A stretch of DNA of 30,966 bases from Oscillospiraceae bacterium (GCA_900768675.1 CAAGDT010000153.1:1-30966); one strand, 5' to 3'. Counted from the first letter of the stretch, positions 15,076 through 22,920 are shown. Notes: a model not told the origin generated them from the letters alone. A program made the numbers and translations.

Positions 15076-15921
15076 TTAAAGGCACAAATCCCCGCTATTT
15101 CCCATAAGTAAGCCAAGAATCCGCTCAAATTCAACTCCGTTGCGGCAGGGATTTTCTGTTTTTGCAGTAATCTTTATTGCAAGTTCAGAAAATTTTGTTG
15201 CACTTTCAACAGCGGCGCTAAGGCTGCAGCCCTGCAAAACAAATCCGGTCATAACGCTTGCAAAAAGGTCGCCTGTGCCCGGGTAGAAATAGGGAAGCTT
15301 CTTCCATTCCAGCTTTTTGTACTCTCCCGTTTTCCCGTCAAGGCTGATATTTGCGTACATTCCGTTATCGAGTGGTATGCCCTTTATAACCGCCGAAACC
15401 GACATACCGCAAAGCCGCTCCAGCCAGCGGCGGGCGGTATCCTCATCAAGGCTTTCGGGATAGCTTTCTCCCAAAAGCATAGCCGCCTCGGTAAGATTCG
15501 GTGTAATTATATCCGCCTTTCGCACAAGCTCCTGCATACGGGCAATAAGCTCGTCGGTATAGGTCTTGTACCGCTCCCCGTTGTCCCCCATAACCGGGTC
15601 AACTATGCGCATAGCAGATTTAAAGCTATCGAAAAATTCGAGGCAGGAGTCCACCTGTCCCACGGAGGCTAAAAAGCCGCTGTAAATTGCGTCAAACTCA
15701 ATTCCAAGGGCTTTGTAGTGCTTGCAGCAGGGCGAAATATAGTCGCTCATATCCCGCCATACGAAGCCCTCAAAGCCGCCTGTGTGGGTGGAAAGGACGG
15801 CGGTGGGAACGGGAACGCACTGCATGCCCATAGCCGAAAGCACGGGTATAACCACCGTAAGAGCGCACCGACCGAAGCCCGACATATCGTGAATTGCCGC
15901 TATTTTTATCTGCTTGTCCAT
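15076..15921 (-). CDS. Pyridoxal/pyridoxamine kinase
   Basis: A 281-residue ribokinase-fold kinase of the PdxK/PdxY group, phosphorylating B6 vitamers with ATP in the pyridoxal-phosphate salvage route. Visible are the substrate-lid region MQCVPVPTAVLSTHTGG, the ATP-side IVDPVMGDNGERY and the catalytic YFYPGTGDLFASV (GTGD aspartate as base). It starts at ATG 15921 behind GAAAGGAAG; an in-frame extension upstream to 15993 runs into the tandem repeat and is rejected. No clear promoter is seen: the region upstream is the degenerate repeat, whose minus strand contains several TTGAC motifs. Confidence 0.85.
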   Translation of the reverse strand: MDKQIKIAAIHDMSGFGRCALTVVIPVLSAMGMQCVPVPTAVLSTHTGGFEGFVWRDMSDYISPCCKHYKALGIEFDAIYSGFLASVGQVDSCLEFFDSFKSAMRIVDPVMGDNGERYKTYTDELIARMQELVRKADIITPNLTEAAMLLGESYPESLDEDTARRWLERLCGMSVSAVIKGIPLDNGMYANISLDGKTGEYKKLEWKKLPYFYPGTGDLFASVMTGFVLQGCSLSAAVESATKFSELAIKITAKTENPCRNGVEFERILGLLMGNSGDLCL

Positions 15922-15956
15922 AGATTTCTTCCTTTCGCAGCAGCCGTGGAAGGCTG

Positions 15957-16130
15957 CTGCTGAATGAAAATAAGCCGAATGAATATGAGTCAACTGAATG
16001 TAAACTGAGTCAACCGAATGAAAAATAAGTTAACTGAACGAATATGGGTCAACTTAATGAAAATTAAATCAACCGAATAAAAATAAGCCAACTGAGCATA
16101 AAACAAGCCGGCTGAATGAAAAATAAGCCG
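15957..16130. repeat. Degenerate 19-20 bp tandem repeat (about nine units)
   Basis: Units of the form CTGAATGAAAAATAAGCCGA recur with period 19-20 bp and considerable drift: unit starts read CTGAATG, CCGAATG, CTGAACG, CTTAATG, CCGAATA, CTGAGCA. The array fills the gap between the pyridoxal kinase start and the tRNA-Pro terminator. The last unit (AAATAAGCCG) is also the 5' part of that terminator hairpin, so the array may have grown from it. Confidence 0.75.
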
Positions 16131-16153
16131 TCTGCATTACTGCAAACGGCTTA
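16118..16153 (-). terminator. Terminator of tRNA-Pro
   Basis: On the minus strand, TAAGCCGT and ACGGCTTA arms with an inner TGCA/TGCA pair (one mismatch, 4-nt loop) are followed by TTATTTTTC. It is about 20 nt past the tRNA 3' end. Confidence 0.8.
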
Positions 16154-16170
16154 CTTCAGGGATTTTACTC

Positions 16171-16246
16171 TGGTCTGAGTGACGGGACTTGAACCCACGG
16201 CCTCTACCACCCCAAGGTAGCGCGCTACCAACTGCGCCACACCCAG
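16171..16246 (-). tRNA. tRNA-Pro (anticodon GGG)
   Basis: A 76-nt cloverleaf on the minus strand. The acceptor arms CTGGGTG/CACTCAG pair with one G-U. The D arm GCGCAGTTGGTAGCGC and the T arm with GTGGGTTCAAGTCCC are present, and the gene encodes 3' CCA. The anticodon stem CTACC/GGTAG encloses the 7-nt loop TTGGGGT, giving anticodon GGG, read as Pro for CCC/CCU. Confidence 0.95.
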
Positions 16247-16274
16247 TCAAAGTGCAATTTCATATTGCTTTAAT

Positions 16275-16303
16275 ATTATATATCATATTTTCGGATTTGT
16301 CAA
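16275..16303 (-). promoter_or_regulatory. Promoter of tRNA-Pro
   Basis: On the minus strand TTGACA (16303-16298) and TATAAT (16280-16275), spacer 17 bp. Confidence 0.85.
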
Positions 16304-16353
16304 TACCTTTTTGCAAAAAAATTCATTTTTTCGGGAAAAATTTATTATCCGCC

Positions 16354-16369
16354 TTTTTCCCGGGAAATA
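16354..16369. promoter_or_regulatory. Candidate Noc-binding site
   Basis: TTTTTCCCGGGAAATA differs at one base from the Bacillus subtilis Noc site as I recall it (TATTTCCCGGGAAATA). It lies in a gap between divergent tRNA-Pro and bile salt hydrolase genes, about 6.5 kb from a Noc-like gene. Binding is not shown. Confidence 0.5.
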
Positions 16370-16477
16370 TACGGCTCGTAAAGCTCTGCTTACTGCAATA
16401 AAAAGGTCGCAAAAAGGGCAGAATATATAACGTATCGGCAGCTAAGGAGCAAAATCTGCCTTATTTCTTCGGAGCTA

Positions 16478-16506
16478 TTGATTTTACGGCAGAATTGTGC
16501 TATAAT
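16478..16506 (+). promoter_or_regulatory. Promoter of the bile salt hydrolase gene
   Basis: TTGATT (16478-16483) and TATAAT (16501-16506), spacer 17 bp; the start codon lies about 29 nt downstream. Confidence 0.75.
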
Positions 16507-16534
16507 ACATTAATCTTTTTAAGGAGGCGCAAAT

Positions 16535-17509
16535 ATGTGCACTGCTGCAACCTATAAAACAAAGGATTTCTACTTCGGCAGAACCCTTGACTACGAGTTT
16601 TCCTACGGGGACGAGGTAACGATTACTCCCCGCAACTACCCCTTCAATTTCCGCTTTGCCGGCGAGCTGAAAAACCACTACGCATTAATCGGAATGGCGT
16701 ATAACGTTGGCGGCTGTCCCCTTTACTACGACGCTATGAACGAAAAGGGTCTTTGTATGGCAGGACTTAATTTCGTGGGAAACGCTGTTTACCGTGAGCC
16801 TGCCGAGGGCAGGGACAATGTTGCCCAGTTCGAGTTTATCCCTTGGATTTTAGCCCAGTGCAAAACCGTAGGCGAGGCAAGGGAGCTGCTGAGCAGGATA
16901 AATATACTGAATACCCCTTTCAGCCCCGAATTACCCGTGGCTCAGCTTCACTGGATAATCGCCGATAAATGCGATTGCATAACCGTTGAGTCGGTTGCGG
17001 AGGGGATAAAGGTTTATGACAACCCCGCAGGCGTCCTCACCAACAACCCCACATTTCCGGAACAGATGTTCGCCCTCAACAACTATATGCACCTGTCCCC
17101 CGAAAATCCGAAAAACAGCTTTTCGGACAAGCTGCCGCTGAAAAATTACAGCCGTGGCATGGGCGCTCTCGGACTTCCCGGTGATTTATCCTCCCAGTCC
17201 CGCTTTGTACGGGTTGCCTTTGTAAGAGCAAACTCGGTTTCGGGAGAATCGGAGAACGAAAGCGTAAGCCAGTTCTTCCATATCCTCGGCTCCGTTGACC
17301 AGCAGAGAGGCTGCTGCGACGTAGGAGAGGGAAAGTACGAGATAACGATTTACACCTCCTGCTGCAACGCAGACAAGGGAATTTACTACTACAACACCTA
17401 CGAAAATCACCGCATAACCGCCGTGGATATGCACCGTGAAAATTTAGACGGAACGGAAACTGTAAGATACCCGCTGATAACAGGGGAACAAATAGAATTT
17501 CAGAACTAA
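16535..17509 (+). CDS. bsh: Choloylglycine (bile salt) hydrolase
   Basis: A 324-residue Ntn-hydrolase of the choloylglycine hydrolase family, which cleaves the amide of glycine/taurine-conjugated bile acids. The catalytic Cys2 follows the initiator Met (MCTAATY) with no signal peptide, so it is intracellular. Conserved residues are Arg16 and Asp19 (FGRTLDYEFSYG), Asn79 (CMAGLNF), the asparagines of VLTNNPTF and the arginine in SSQSRFVR. Asn79 in the AGLN motif favours bile salt hydrolase; penicillin V acylases usually have Tyr there. AAGGAGG precedes the ATG. It is monocistronic, with its own promoter and terminator, and indicates an intestinal habitat. Confidence 0.88.
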   Translation: MCTAATYKTKDFYFGRTLDYEFSYGDEVTITPRNYPFNFRFAGELKNHYALIGMAYNVGGCPLYYDAMNEKGLCMAGLNFVGNAVYREPAEGRDNVAQFEFIPWILAQCKTVGEARELLSRINILNTPFSPELPVAQLHWIIADKCDCITVESVAEGIKVYDNPAGVLTNNPTFPEQMFALNNYMHLSPENPKNSFSDKLPLKNYSRGMGALGLPGDLSSQSRFVRVAFVRANSVSGESENESVSQFFHILGSVDQQRGCCDVGEGKYEITIYTSCCNADKGIYYYNTYENHRITAVDMHRENLDGTETVRYPLITGEQIEFQN

Positions 17510-17510
17510 G

Positions 17511-17548
17511 AACAGCCCGGAGAAAGTGCTTCTTCGGGCTGTTTTTTT
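17511..17548 (+). terminator. Intrinsic terminator of bsh
   Basis: AACAGCCCG pairs with CGGGCTGTT, with further AGAA/TTCT pairing, and is followed by a T run. A-rich DNA on the other side may let it serve the convergent TfoX-like gene too. Confidence 0.92.
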
Positions 17549-17568
17549 GTTGCAGTATTTTTTGTGCA

Positions 17569-17826
17569 TTACTTTTTGTGTAGATGATAAAATTCCCTTA
17601 AATCCGCCTTTATTTCTTCGGGCAGTAAGCTTTTCTTAACCCCTCGGATTGCTCCCTCAAGGGCAAGCAGACGGTGAATACAGGCGGTTTCGTCAATCTC
17701 CTGTATTTTCAGCCACGCCGCCTTTGCGCCGTCGGTTTTCAGCTCCTCGGCGGTGGTTATACCAACCTGCAAAAGCTGCTCTTCAACGGTTTTGCCGATA
17801 TTCGGCAGTTTTGAAAGTTCTCCCAT
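17569..17826 (-). CDS. TfoX C-terminal domain protein
   Basis: An 85-residue protein consisting only of the TfoX C-terminal domain (PF04994, from memory): an N-terminal helix-hairpin-like LSKLPNIGKTVEEQLLQVGITTAEEL followed by helical segments with AAWLKIQE and CIHRLLALEGAIRG. In Gammaproteobacteria full TfoX/Sxy is a competence co-regulator; single-domain versions in Firmicutes are of unknown role. It starts at ATG 17826 behind AAAGGAG, 14 bp after the antiporter gene, so it is the second gene of that operon. Confidence 0.8.
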   Translation of the reverse strand: MGELSKLPNIGKTVEEQLLQVGITTAEELKTDGAKAAWLKIQEIDETACIHRLLALEGAIRGVKKSLLPEEIKADLREFYHLHKK

Positions 17827-17840
17827 AAGTTGCTCCTTTC

Positions 17841-19019
17841 TTATTCCGCTTTCAGCAGCCTTTTCGCCGTTGTATCAATCATAAACGCCCCGAAAGGCGC
17901 AGTGATTATAATTGCAAGTACCGCTGCCGCCAGCGCCAGCTCTCCGCAGGAAAGCCCCATTGAAAGCGGGATTGCGCCGATTGCCGCCTGCACAGTAGCT
18001 TTAGGCGTATAGGCGAGCATACAGAACAGCCGTTCCTTTAGGTTCAGCTTTGTGCCGATAAGGCAGAGGAAAACTCCCGCCATTCTGCAAAGCATAGCGG
18101 TAAGCAGGACAACAAGCATAGGCGGAGCGCAGCTTGCAAGGGTTTCGATACGGGTTTCTGCACCAACAAGGGCAAAAAGGGCGATTTCGGCGCATACCCA
18201 GAGCTTGTTGTACTTGGCGGAAAGGCGCTTTGAAAGCTCGGGCTTACGGTAAAGAATCGCCATTCCAGCCGCCATTATTGCGATAAGTCCCGATATACGC
18301 ACATAGCTTTGTGAAGCGTCCTCCAGCGCCGTAAGCAGGAAGGAAACGCTCATAAGTATGATAACCTTAGCGGTATCACGGATATGAACTCTTGTAAAGA
18401 AGAACGCAAGAAGCACTCCCGACAGAACGCCGCAGCCTATTCCAAGCAGGATTGAGGTTGGAATCTGTATAAAGTCCGTTGCCGCAAGGCTTCCGCCGGA
18501 GAGAACGCCTGTCAGCGAGGTGAACATTACTATTGCAAAAACATCGTCAGCAGACGCTCCCGCAAGAATTATCTGGGGAATCTGCTTGTCCGTTCCACGC
18601 TTTTCGTATATAAGTCCTATCATTCTGGGAACGACGACTGCGGGCGAAACCGCCGCAAGTATCGAGCCGATAACCGCTGCTTCAAGGTGGGAGATATTGA
18701 AAAGAAGCGGCGCAATAAGGGTAGTTCCGCATATTTCAAGGGCGGCAGGCACAAAGCACATAAGCAGGGAAGGTCTTCCCGCCTTTTTAAGCTCCTTTAT
18801 GTCCAGGGAAAGTCCTGCACGGGTAAGTATTATTACAAGTGCGATTTTCCGCAGTACAGGCGAAATTTCCAGCAGGGAGGGGTCTAAGATATTCAGCACA
18901 AAGGGACCCAGCAATATGCCCGCCAGAATCATTCCCACAAGGGAGGGGAGCTTTATTTTTCGGGCGAGAAAGCCTAAAAACATTCCCACAAGGAGAATAA
19001 GAGCAATTCCTGTAAGCAT
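17841..19019 (-). CDS. Cation/proton antiporter
   Basis: A 392-residue membrane protein of the monovalent cation:proton antiporter superfamily with about 12 hydrophobic helices (NhaP/KefB-like). Recognisable segments include LPSLVGMILAGILLGP near the N-terminus, AAVSPAVVVPRMIGL (about 120-135) and ASADDVFAIVMFT, the latter with paired acidic residues expected at the ion site. No C-terminal TrkA-N/RCK domain is present. ATG 19019 with CGGAGG upstream is preferred; the longer in-frame reading to 19118 lacks a ribosome site and would add a polar leader. It precedes the TfoX-domain gene by 14 bp. Confidence 0.85.
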   Translation of the reverse strand: MLTGIALILLVGMFLGFLARKIKLPSLVGMILAGILLGPFVLNILDPSLLEISPVLRKIALVIILTRAGLSLDIKELKKAGRPSLLMCFVPAALEICGTTLIAPLLFNISHLEAAVIGSILAAVSPAVVVPRMIGLIYEKRGTDKQIPQIILAGASADDVFAIVMFTSLTGVLSGGSLAATDFIQIPTSILLGIGCGVLSGVLLAFFFTRVHIRDTAKVIILMSVSFLLTALEDASQSYVRISGLIAIMAAGMAILYRKPELSKRLSAKYNKLWVCAEIALFALVGAETRIETLASCAPPMLVVLLTAMLCRMAGVFLCLIGTKLNLKERLFCMLAYTPKATVQAAIGAIPLSMGLSCGELALAAAVLAIIITAPFGAFMIDTTAKRLLKAE

Positions 19020-19177
19020 AATGCCTCCGTGAGCGAGAGTGAATTGGGACAGTTTAAGAGGGAGAGAAAGCCTGACATCTGCTGGGCGAAAGCTTTTGGA
19101 CCTGTCGCCACAACCCACTTATAGAGAAAACTTCCTTATTTTTGAGAAAAAACAGACTTATTCATGCCAGAAAGCTG
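19020..19177 (-). other. 158-bp leader/intergenic region upstream of the antiporter gene
   Basis: No gene is seen between pheA and the antiporter gene. On the minus strand a TATAAG-like -10 occurs near 19125 but the -35 is poor. A GGCGA/TCGCC helix can form about 80-110 nt before the start, so a structured leader is possible. It matches no riboswitch I can name. Confidence 0.3.
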
Positions 19178-20305
19178 TCAGATTTCCTCATAGTTTCCTA
19201 AGAATCTGTAATACTTCATCTCTTTCTCTAAATTCGCCAGCAGCCGCACAACCTCCTCGTTTCGGATACTGCCAACAAAGTCAAGATAAAAGAGAAAGTC
19301 GAAGGCGTCGTCCTTTACCGCCGCAAGGCCGCTTGGCATAGGCTTACTTTCAATGCGGCAGAGGTTAAGCCCGCAGTAGGCAAACCTTGTAAGCAGGCTG
19401 TAAAGGCTTCCCGGTGTGTGGGGCAGGGAGAGGGAGAGGGAAACTATGCTTGCCTTTTCGCTTACCTCGGGCTTTTTGGAAATCATTATAAATCTGGTGT
19501 AGTTGTCGTCAATATCCGCAATATTCTCCGCCGCAGCTTCAAGTCCGAAAAGCTCGGCGCAGGAGCGGGAGCAGATAGCAGCGGTGTCCCCGTCGCCTGC
19601 GGCAACCCGCTTTGCCGCCGCAGCGGTATTGCTGCATTCCTCAGCGGAAAAGCCCATTTTCTTTATGTAGCCGGAGCATTGTTTGAGAGCGATACCCTTT
19701 GACATTACGGTTTTAACGTCCTCAGGCTTTACTCCCTTTTTAACCGCAAGAATATGCTCAATTCTTATCTTTGCGCTTTTGCAGATATAGAAATTATGCC
19801 GTCCCATAAGGTCGTAGGTTTCGCTTACGTCCCCTGCGGTGGAGTTTTCAATAGGAATAACTCCGTAATCCGCCTCGCCCTGTTCTACTGCATTAAAAAC
19901 CTCGTAGAAGTCGGTAAAGTACTCTATCTTGCAGTTATCCCCGAAAAATCTGCGGCAGGCGTCCGAAGAATAGCTTCCCTTTGTTACGGTTACTACTTTG
20001 GGGCAGTCCTTCTGCTCCGGGCTTATGGGGAAGGGCTTTGCTTCGGTAAGGAGCTGCTGCTGGCGGCATTTTGAAATATCCATAAGGGTTGTGAAAAGAA
20101 GCCGTGAAGCGTTCTTCATCTCGGGGGGAACTCTTGAGGACACCTTATCGAGGATTGCCTTTTCTCTGCCGCTCTGGAGTACTGCCATATTATTGGCCTT
20201 TTTATACTCCGCAACTCCGCAGGCAAGCTTTGTGCGCTCCACAAAAAGCTCAACTATCTTATCGTCTATTTCGTCTATCTGGTTTCTCAGCTGGTCAAGA
20301 TTCAT
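19178..20305 (-). CDS. pheA: Bifunctional chorismate mutase / prephenate dehydratase
   Basis: A 375-residue P-protein for phenylalanine synthesis (chorismate to prephenate to phenylpyruvate). Residues 1-85 are an AroQ-type chorismate mutase (LDQLRNQIDEIDDKIVEL, Arg/Lys-rich helix). The prephenate dehydratase domain (about 103-280) has IPIENSTAGDV (150-160) and the catalytic NYTRF (TRF at 270-272). A C-terminal ACT domain (about 285-370) carries the ESKP variant of the ESRP Phe-binding motif, so feedback inhibition by Phe is likely. The usual GPxGTFS motif at the dehydratase start is degenerate (TKGSYSSDA). It starts 20 bp after the pseudokinase stop; probably one transcript. Confidence 0.92.
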   Translation of the reverse strand: MNLDQLRNQIDEIDDKIVELFVERTKLACGVAEYKKANNMAVLQSGREKAILDKVSSRVPPEMKNASRLLFTTLMDISKCRQQQLLTEAKPFPISPEQKDCPKVVTVTKGSYSSDACRRFFGDNCKIEYFTDFYEVFNAVEQGEADYGVIPIENSTAGDVSETYDLMGRHNFYICKSAKIRIEHILAVKKGVKPEDVKTVMSKGIALKQCSGYIKKMGFSAEECSNTAAAAKRVAAGDGDTAAICSRSCAELFGLEAAAENIADIDDNYTRFIMISKKPEVSEKASIVSLSLSLPHTPGSLYSLLTRFAYCGLNLCRIESKPMPSGLAAVKDDAFDFLFYLDFVGSIRNEEVVRLLANLEKEMKYYRFLGNYEEI

Positions 20306-20325
20306 TCTTTTTATATCCTTATCTT

Positions 20326-22119
20326 TTATTCTTCGTATGGTTCTTCAGGCTCTTCAATTTCGTCCTCGTCCGGGTCGAATAGGTCATCCGGCGGCTCGGT
20401 CTTTTCGGGGGTCACTGCGTAATACACGGTTATAACCTCGCCCTCGGCGATATTAACCTTCTCGCCGATTTCCTTACTGCACCTTACAACGTAATTCTTC
20501 TTGAACTCGTCTGTTTCCTCCGCCTCGGTTTCGTATTTTATGCCAAGCTCGTCAAGTTCCTTCTTATAATCCGAAATTTTCTTTCCTATATAGTCGGGCA
20601 GTATTGCATTCTCCGGACCCTTGCTAATTTTTACGGTAACTTCCGTGCCAGCTGTAACCTCAACTCCCGCTTCGATGTCCTGGTCGAAGATAATACCGTT
20701 TGCAACATCGTCGTTGTACTCGTATTCGGGGTTGAATTTAAGCATAGAATAGCGGGATTCAAGGGTGCTGTTATAGAATCTGTTATAGAAATCCGGCATA
20801 AGCAGCCGTTCCTTTGCGTCCTCGGTAACAGGCGGCTTTGTGGTTTCTGCTGGAGTAGTTGTTTCTCTTGCCGTTGTTGCGGCAGTAGTTGTAACCGGCG
20901 CTTCCGTTGTTGTAACGGCAGGCTTATTAAGGTTTTCGGTTTCCTTTGAGAAGTAGATTATTGCAATAACAAAGGCGGTAACAAGGGCGAAAAATACTAT
21001 AAAGCCTATTACCGTGCCGATACCCGAGGATTTCTTTTCCAGCGCTTTTTTCGAGGATTTTCTTGTCTGCGGTGGACGTCTTCTGGGAGGCTCACGGCGC
21101 TGCTCCCGTACAATTCCCTCGGAAACAGGCGGGCGAACAGGGCCGCCCATGTCCTCTTCCACCGGCTCTGCGTAAAGCTGCTCAACAAGCTTTTCTATTG
21201 AGTGAGTTCTTTCCGACTGGCTTACCTTAAGTCCGTTCATTATTGCGGTGGAAACGTTCTGGGGAATGTCCTTATTTAAAAGTGCAGGCTCTATAATAGT
21301 ATCCTCCTGCTCTCTTTCCCTTGCTTCGGGCGGAACCTTTCCCGTAAGAACACGGTAAAGCACGGCACAGATACCGTAAATGTCCGTCCAGCCGCCCTGC
21401 CGCTCGGAAAGGGCGTACTGTTCACAAGCAGCGTACCCCGTGAACATTTCGCAGTTTATTCTTGAATCCGCAGTTCTCAGCGCAGAGATACCAACCCCCG
21501 CAAGGGCGGGCTTTCCGCTTTTTTCGACAAAAATAGTGTCGGTGCTTAAGCCTCTGTGAACGATACCCTTTGAATGGAGCATACCAAGGGCAGTAAACAA
21601 GGGCGGGAAGAAAGCCTTTGCCTCCTCCCAGCTCATTTTCCCGCCGTTTTCGGCAAGGTAGTCGGAAAGGGTCATGCCCTCAATATATTCCATAACTGCG
21701 TAGCCCGTATTGTTTGCGGCAAAAATGCCGTAAATCTTACGGATACAGCAGTCCTCAATGCTGTTCATAAGGGTCTTGTACAGGTCTGCAAATTCGGAGA
21801 GGTAGGACTTGTAAAGGGGCAGGCAGTCCTCCTTAACGGCGATTTCCTCCCCGTCCTCCTTCCTTTCGCAAAGCTCGTCGGGCATAAATTCCCGTATAAC
21901 AACCCGCTTTTCCTCTGCGGTATCAAAGGCGATATAGTCCGCGCCCTCGCCGTTTACGGAAAGGGTCTTTCCTATAATATATCTGTCAGCAAGAAAGGTA
22001 GTCGGAGCAAGATATGAGGTGTTATAGCTCCTGCTTTCGTCGTAGCCGCACTTATGGCAGGGACCACTGTACTCCTTTTCGGACATACAGCCCATACAAA
22101 GATTAGTTTTCTTTTTCAT
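20326..22119 (-). CDS. PASTA-domain pseudokinase with N-terminal zinc ribbon
   Basis: A 597-residue membrane protein. It has a zinc ribbon (Cys8, 11, 21, 24), a Ser/Thr-kinase fold (about 45-320), a Pro/Arg-rich stretch, a transmembrane helix (about 366-390), a Thr-rich linker (about 402-432), two PASTA-like domains (about 438-505, 506-575) and an acidic tail. The fold keeps the hinge (VMEYIEG) and TDIYGI, but catalytic residues are changed: the VAIK-type lysine is Arg76 (VVIREF), HRD is HRG (188-190) and DFG is AGVG (207-210). It is therefore predicted inactive as a kinase and may act as a scaffold or muropeptide sensor. ATG 22119 has AAAGGAAAG. pheA follows closely. Confidence 0.88.
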   Translation of the reverse strand: MKKKTNLCMGCMSEKEYSGPCHKCGYDESRSYNTSYLAPTTFLADRYIIGKTLSVNGEGADYIAFDTAEEKRVVIREFMPDELCERKEDGEEIAVKEDCLPLYKSYLSEFADLYKTLMNSIEDCCIRKIYGIFAANNTGYAVMEYIEGMTLSDYLAENGGKMSWEEAKAFFPPLFTALGMLHSKGIVHRGLSTDTIFVEKSGKPALAGVGISALRTADSRINCEMFTGYAACEQYALSERQGGWTDIYGICAVLYRVLTGKVPPEAREREQEDTIIEPALLNKDIPQNVSTAIMNGLKVSQSERTHSIEKLVEQLYAEPVEEDMGGPVRPPVSEGIVREQRREPPRRRPPQTRKSSKKALEKKSSGIGTVIGFIVFFALVTAFVIAIIYFSKETENLNKPAVTTTEAPVTTTAATTARETTTPAETTKPPVTEDAKERLLMPDFYNRFYNSTLESRYSMLKFNPEYEYNDDVANGIIFDQDIEAGVEVTAGTEVTVKISKGPENAILPDYIGKKISDYKKELDELGIKYETEAEETDEFKKNYVVRCSKEIGEKVNIAEGEVITVYYAVTPEKTEPPDDLFDPDEDEIEEPEEPYEE

Positions 22120-22158
22120 TCGTTACTTTCCTTTCTTTGCATAATACACATATTAATA

Positions 22159-22187
22159 ATTTTACACTTTATCGGCTTTTATGTCAA
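22159..22187 (-). promoter_or_regulatory. Promoter of the pseudokinase-pheA unit
   Basis: On the minus strand TTGACA (22187-22182) and TAAAAT (22164-22159), spacer 17 bp. Confidence 0.75.
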
Positions 22188-22207
22188 TTGTATGTATGCA
22201 CAAAAGC

Positions 22208-22236
22208 TTGACGTAAAGCGCCCTGAGTGATATAAT
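22208..22236 (+). promoter_or_regulatory. Promoter of the small unknown gene at 22282
   Basis: TTGACG (22208-22213) and TATAAT (22231-22236), spacer 17 bp, divergent from the pseudokinase promoter. Confidence 0.75.
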
Positions 22237-22281
22237 ATATTACAATATTTTTGCAGATTTCAATGCGGGGAGGTGCTGTTT

Positions 22282-22623
22282 TTGCTTTTTGGCAGGAACA
22301 AAAGCGGGGGAATGAACGTAAAGCAGTTAAAGCTTCTGGATAAGCGCCCCCTTAAGTATGTTACGGGGAGAGACCCGGAAACCTACTCGGAGATAAGGCT
22401 TGGTGAAGCGGGGGCTATAAACGTAAGCGACAGGGAACTTACCGTTGTATGCGGCGGGGTAAATATCCTGCGCTGCGATATAAAGGAGGTAAAGGCAGCG
22501 GAGCTTATGAACCTTTCGGGGATTACTCTTAAGGGGCAGGACCTTGACAGCGGGGAGTACAAGAGTATTATCGCCTACTATAGTGACGGATATGTAGGGG
22601 TAGCGGCGGTTTCAAGGAAATAA
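22282..22623 (+). CDS. Small unknown protein (TTG start proposed)
   Basis: A 113-residue protein I do not recognise. It has no membrane helix after the proposed start and looks like a compact mixed alpha/beta cytoplasmic domain (IRLGEAGAINVSDRELTVVCGG, then a predicted strand-rich half). The Shine-Dalgarno GGGGAGG (22267-22273) favours TTG at 22282 (8-nt spacing); an in-frame GTG at 22273 overlaps the ribosome site, and the first ATG is 10 codons later. It has its own promoter divergent from the pseudokinase. It ends directly at the start of a palindromic repeat. Confidence 0.65.
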   Translation: MLFGRNKSGGMNVKQLKLLDKRPLKYVTGRDPETYSEIRLGEAGAINVSDRELTVVCGGVNILRCDIKEVKAAELMNLSGITLKGQDLDSGEYKSIIAYYSDGYVGVAAVSRK

Positions 22624-22624
22624 A

Positions 22625-22788
22625 TTAATGAATAATGAATAACGAATAAAGAAGAATGAATAATTGTGGTATCGGCTTCGCCGATTATTTTTAGAAATGC
22701 GATAGTTACGCAGTATTTCAAAATCCGTGCCCGTAGGGCACTCCAAATTTATTCACTATTCACTATTCATTATTCTTTATTCATTATC
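22625..22788. repeat. AT-rich palindromic element, copy A
   Basis: About 164 bp. The left arm is rich in GAATAAT-type units (TTAATGAATAATGAATAACG...), and the right arm is the inverse (ATTCACTATTCATTATTC...). The core has hairpins TCGGC-TTC-GCCGA and GTGCCC-GTA-GGGCAC. It shares its outer design and an identical 22-nt right-arm segment with copy B at 24043. It is MITE-like: no coding capacity. Confidence 0.7.
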
Positions 22789-22880
22789 TACGGCAATTAT
22801 ATCATATTTCCCAATGGAAGGCAATTACAAAAGAGTTACAGTTTATAAACCAAAGGTTACAAACTGTAATATTTACACAA

Positions 22881-22918
22881 AAAATCGGCTTACAGCATAA
22901 CTGCCATAAGCCGATTTT
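22881..22918 (-). terminator. Terminator of noc
   Basis: AAAATCGGCTTA (22881-22892) pairs with 22907-22918, with a 14-nt loop and a T-run on the minus strand. It starts 2 bp beyond the noc stop. Confidence 0.85.
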
Positions 22919-22920
22919 CT

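Noticed and set aside
15957..16130. Tandem repeat as a CRISPR array
   Set aside because: The period is 19-20 bp with no unique spacers, and the units are degenerate; no cas genes are nearby.
19020..19177. Sodium, fluoride or c-di-AMP riboswitch before the antiporter gene
   Set aside because: I could not match the conserved core of any of these; only a short helix is visible.
20326..22119. Annotation as an active Ser/Thr protein kinase
   Set aside because: The catalytic Lys, Asp of HRD and Asp of DFG are all replaced.
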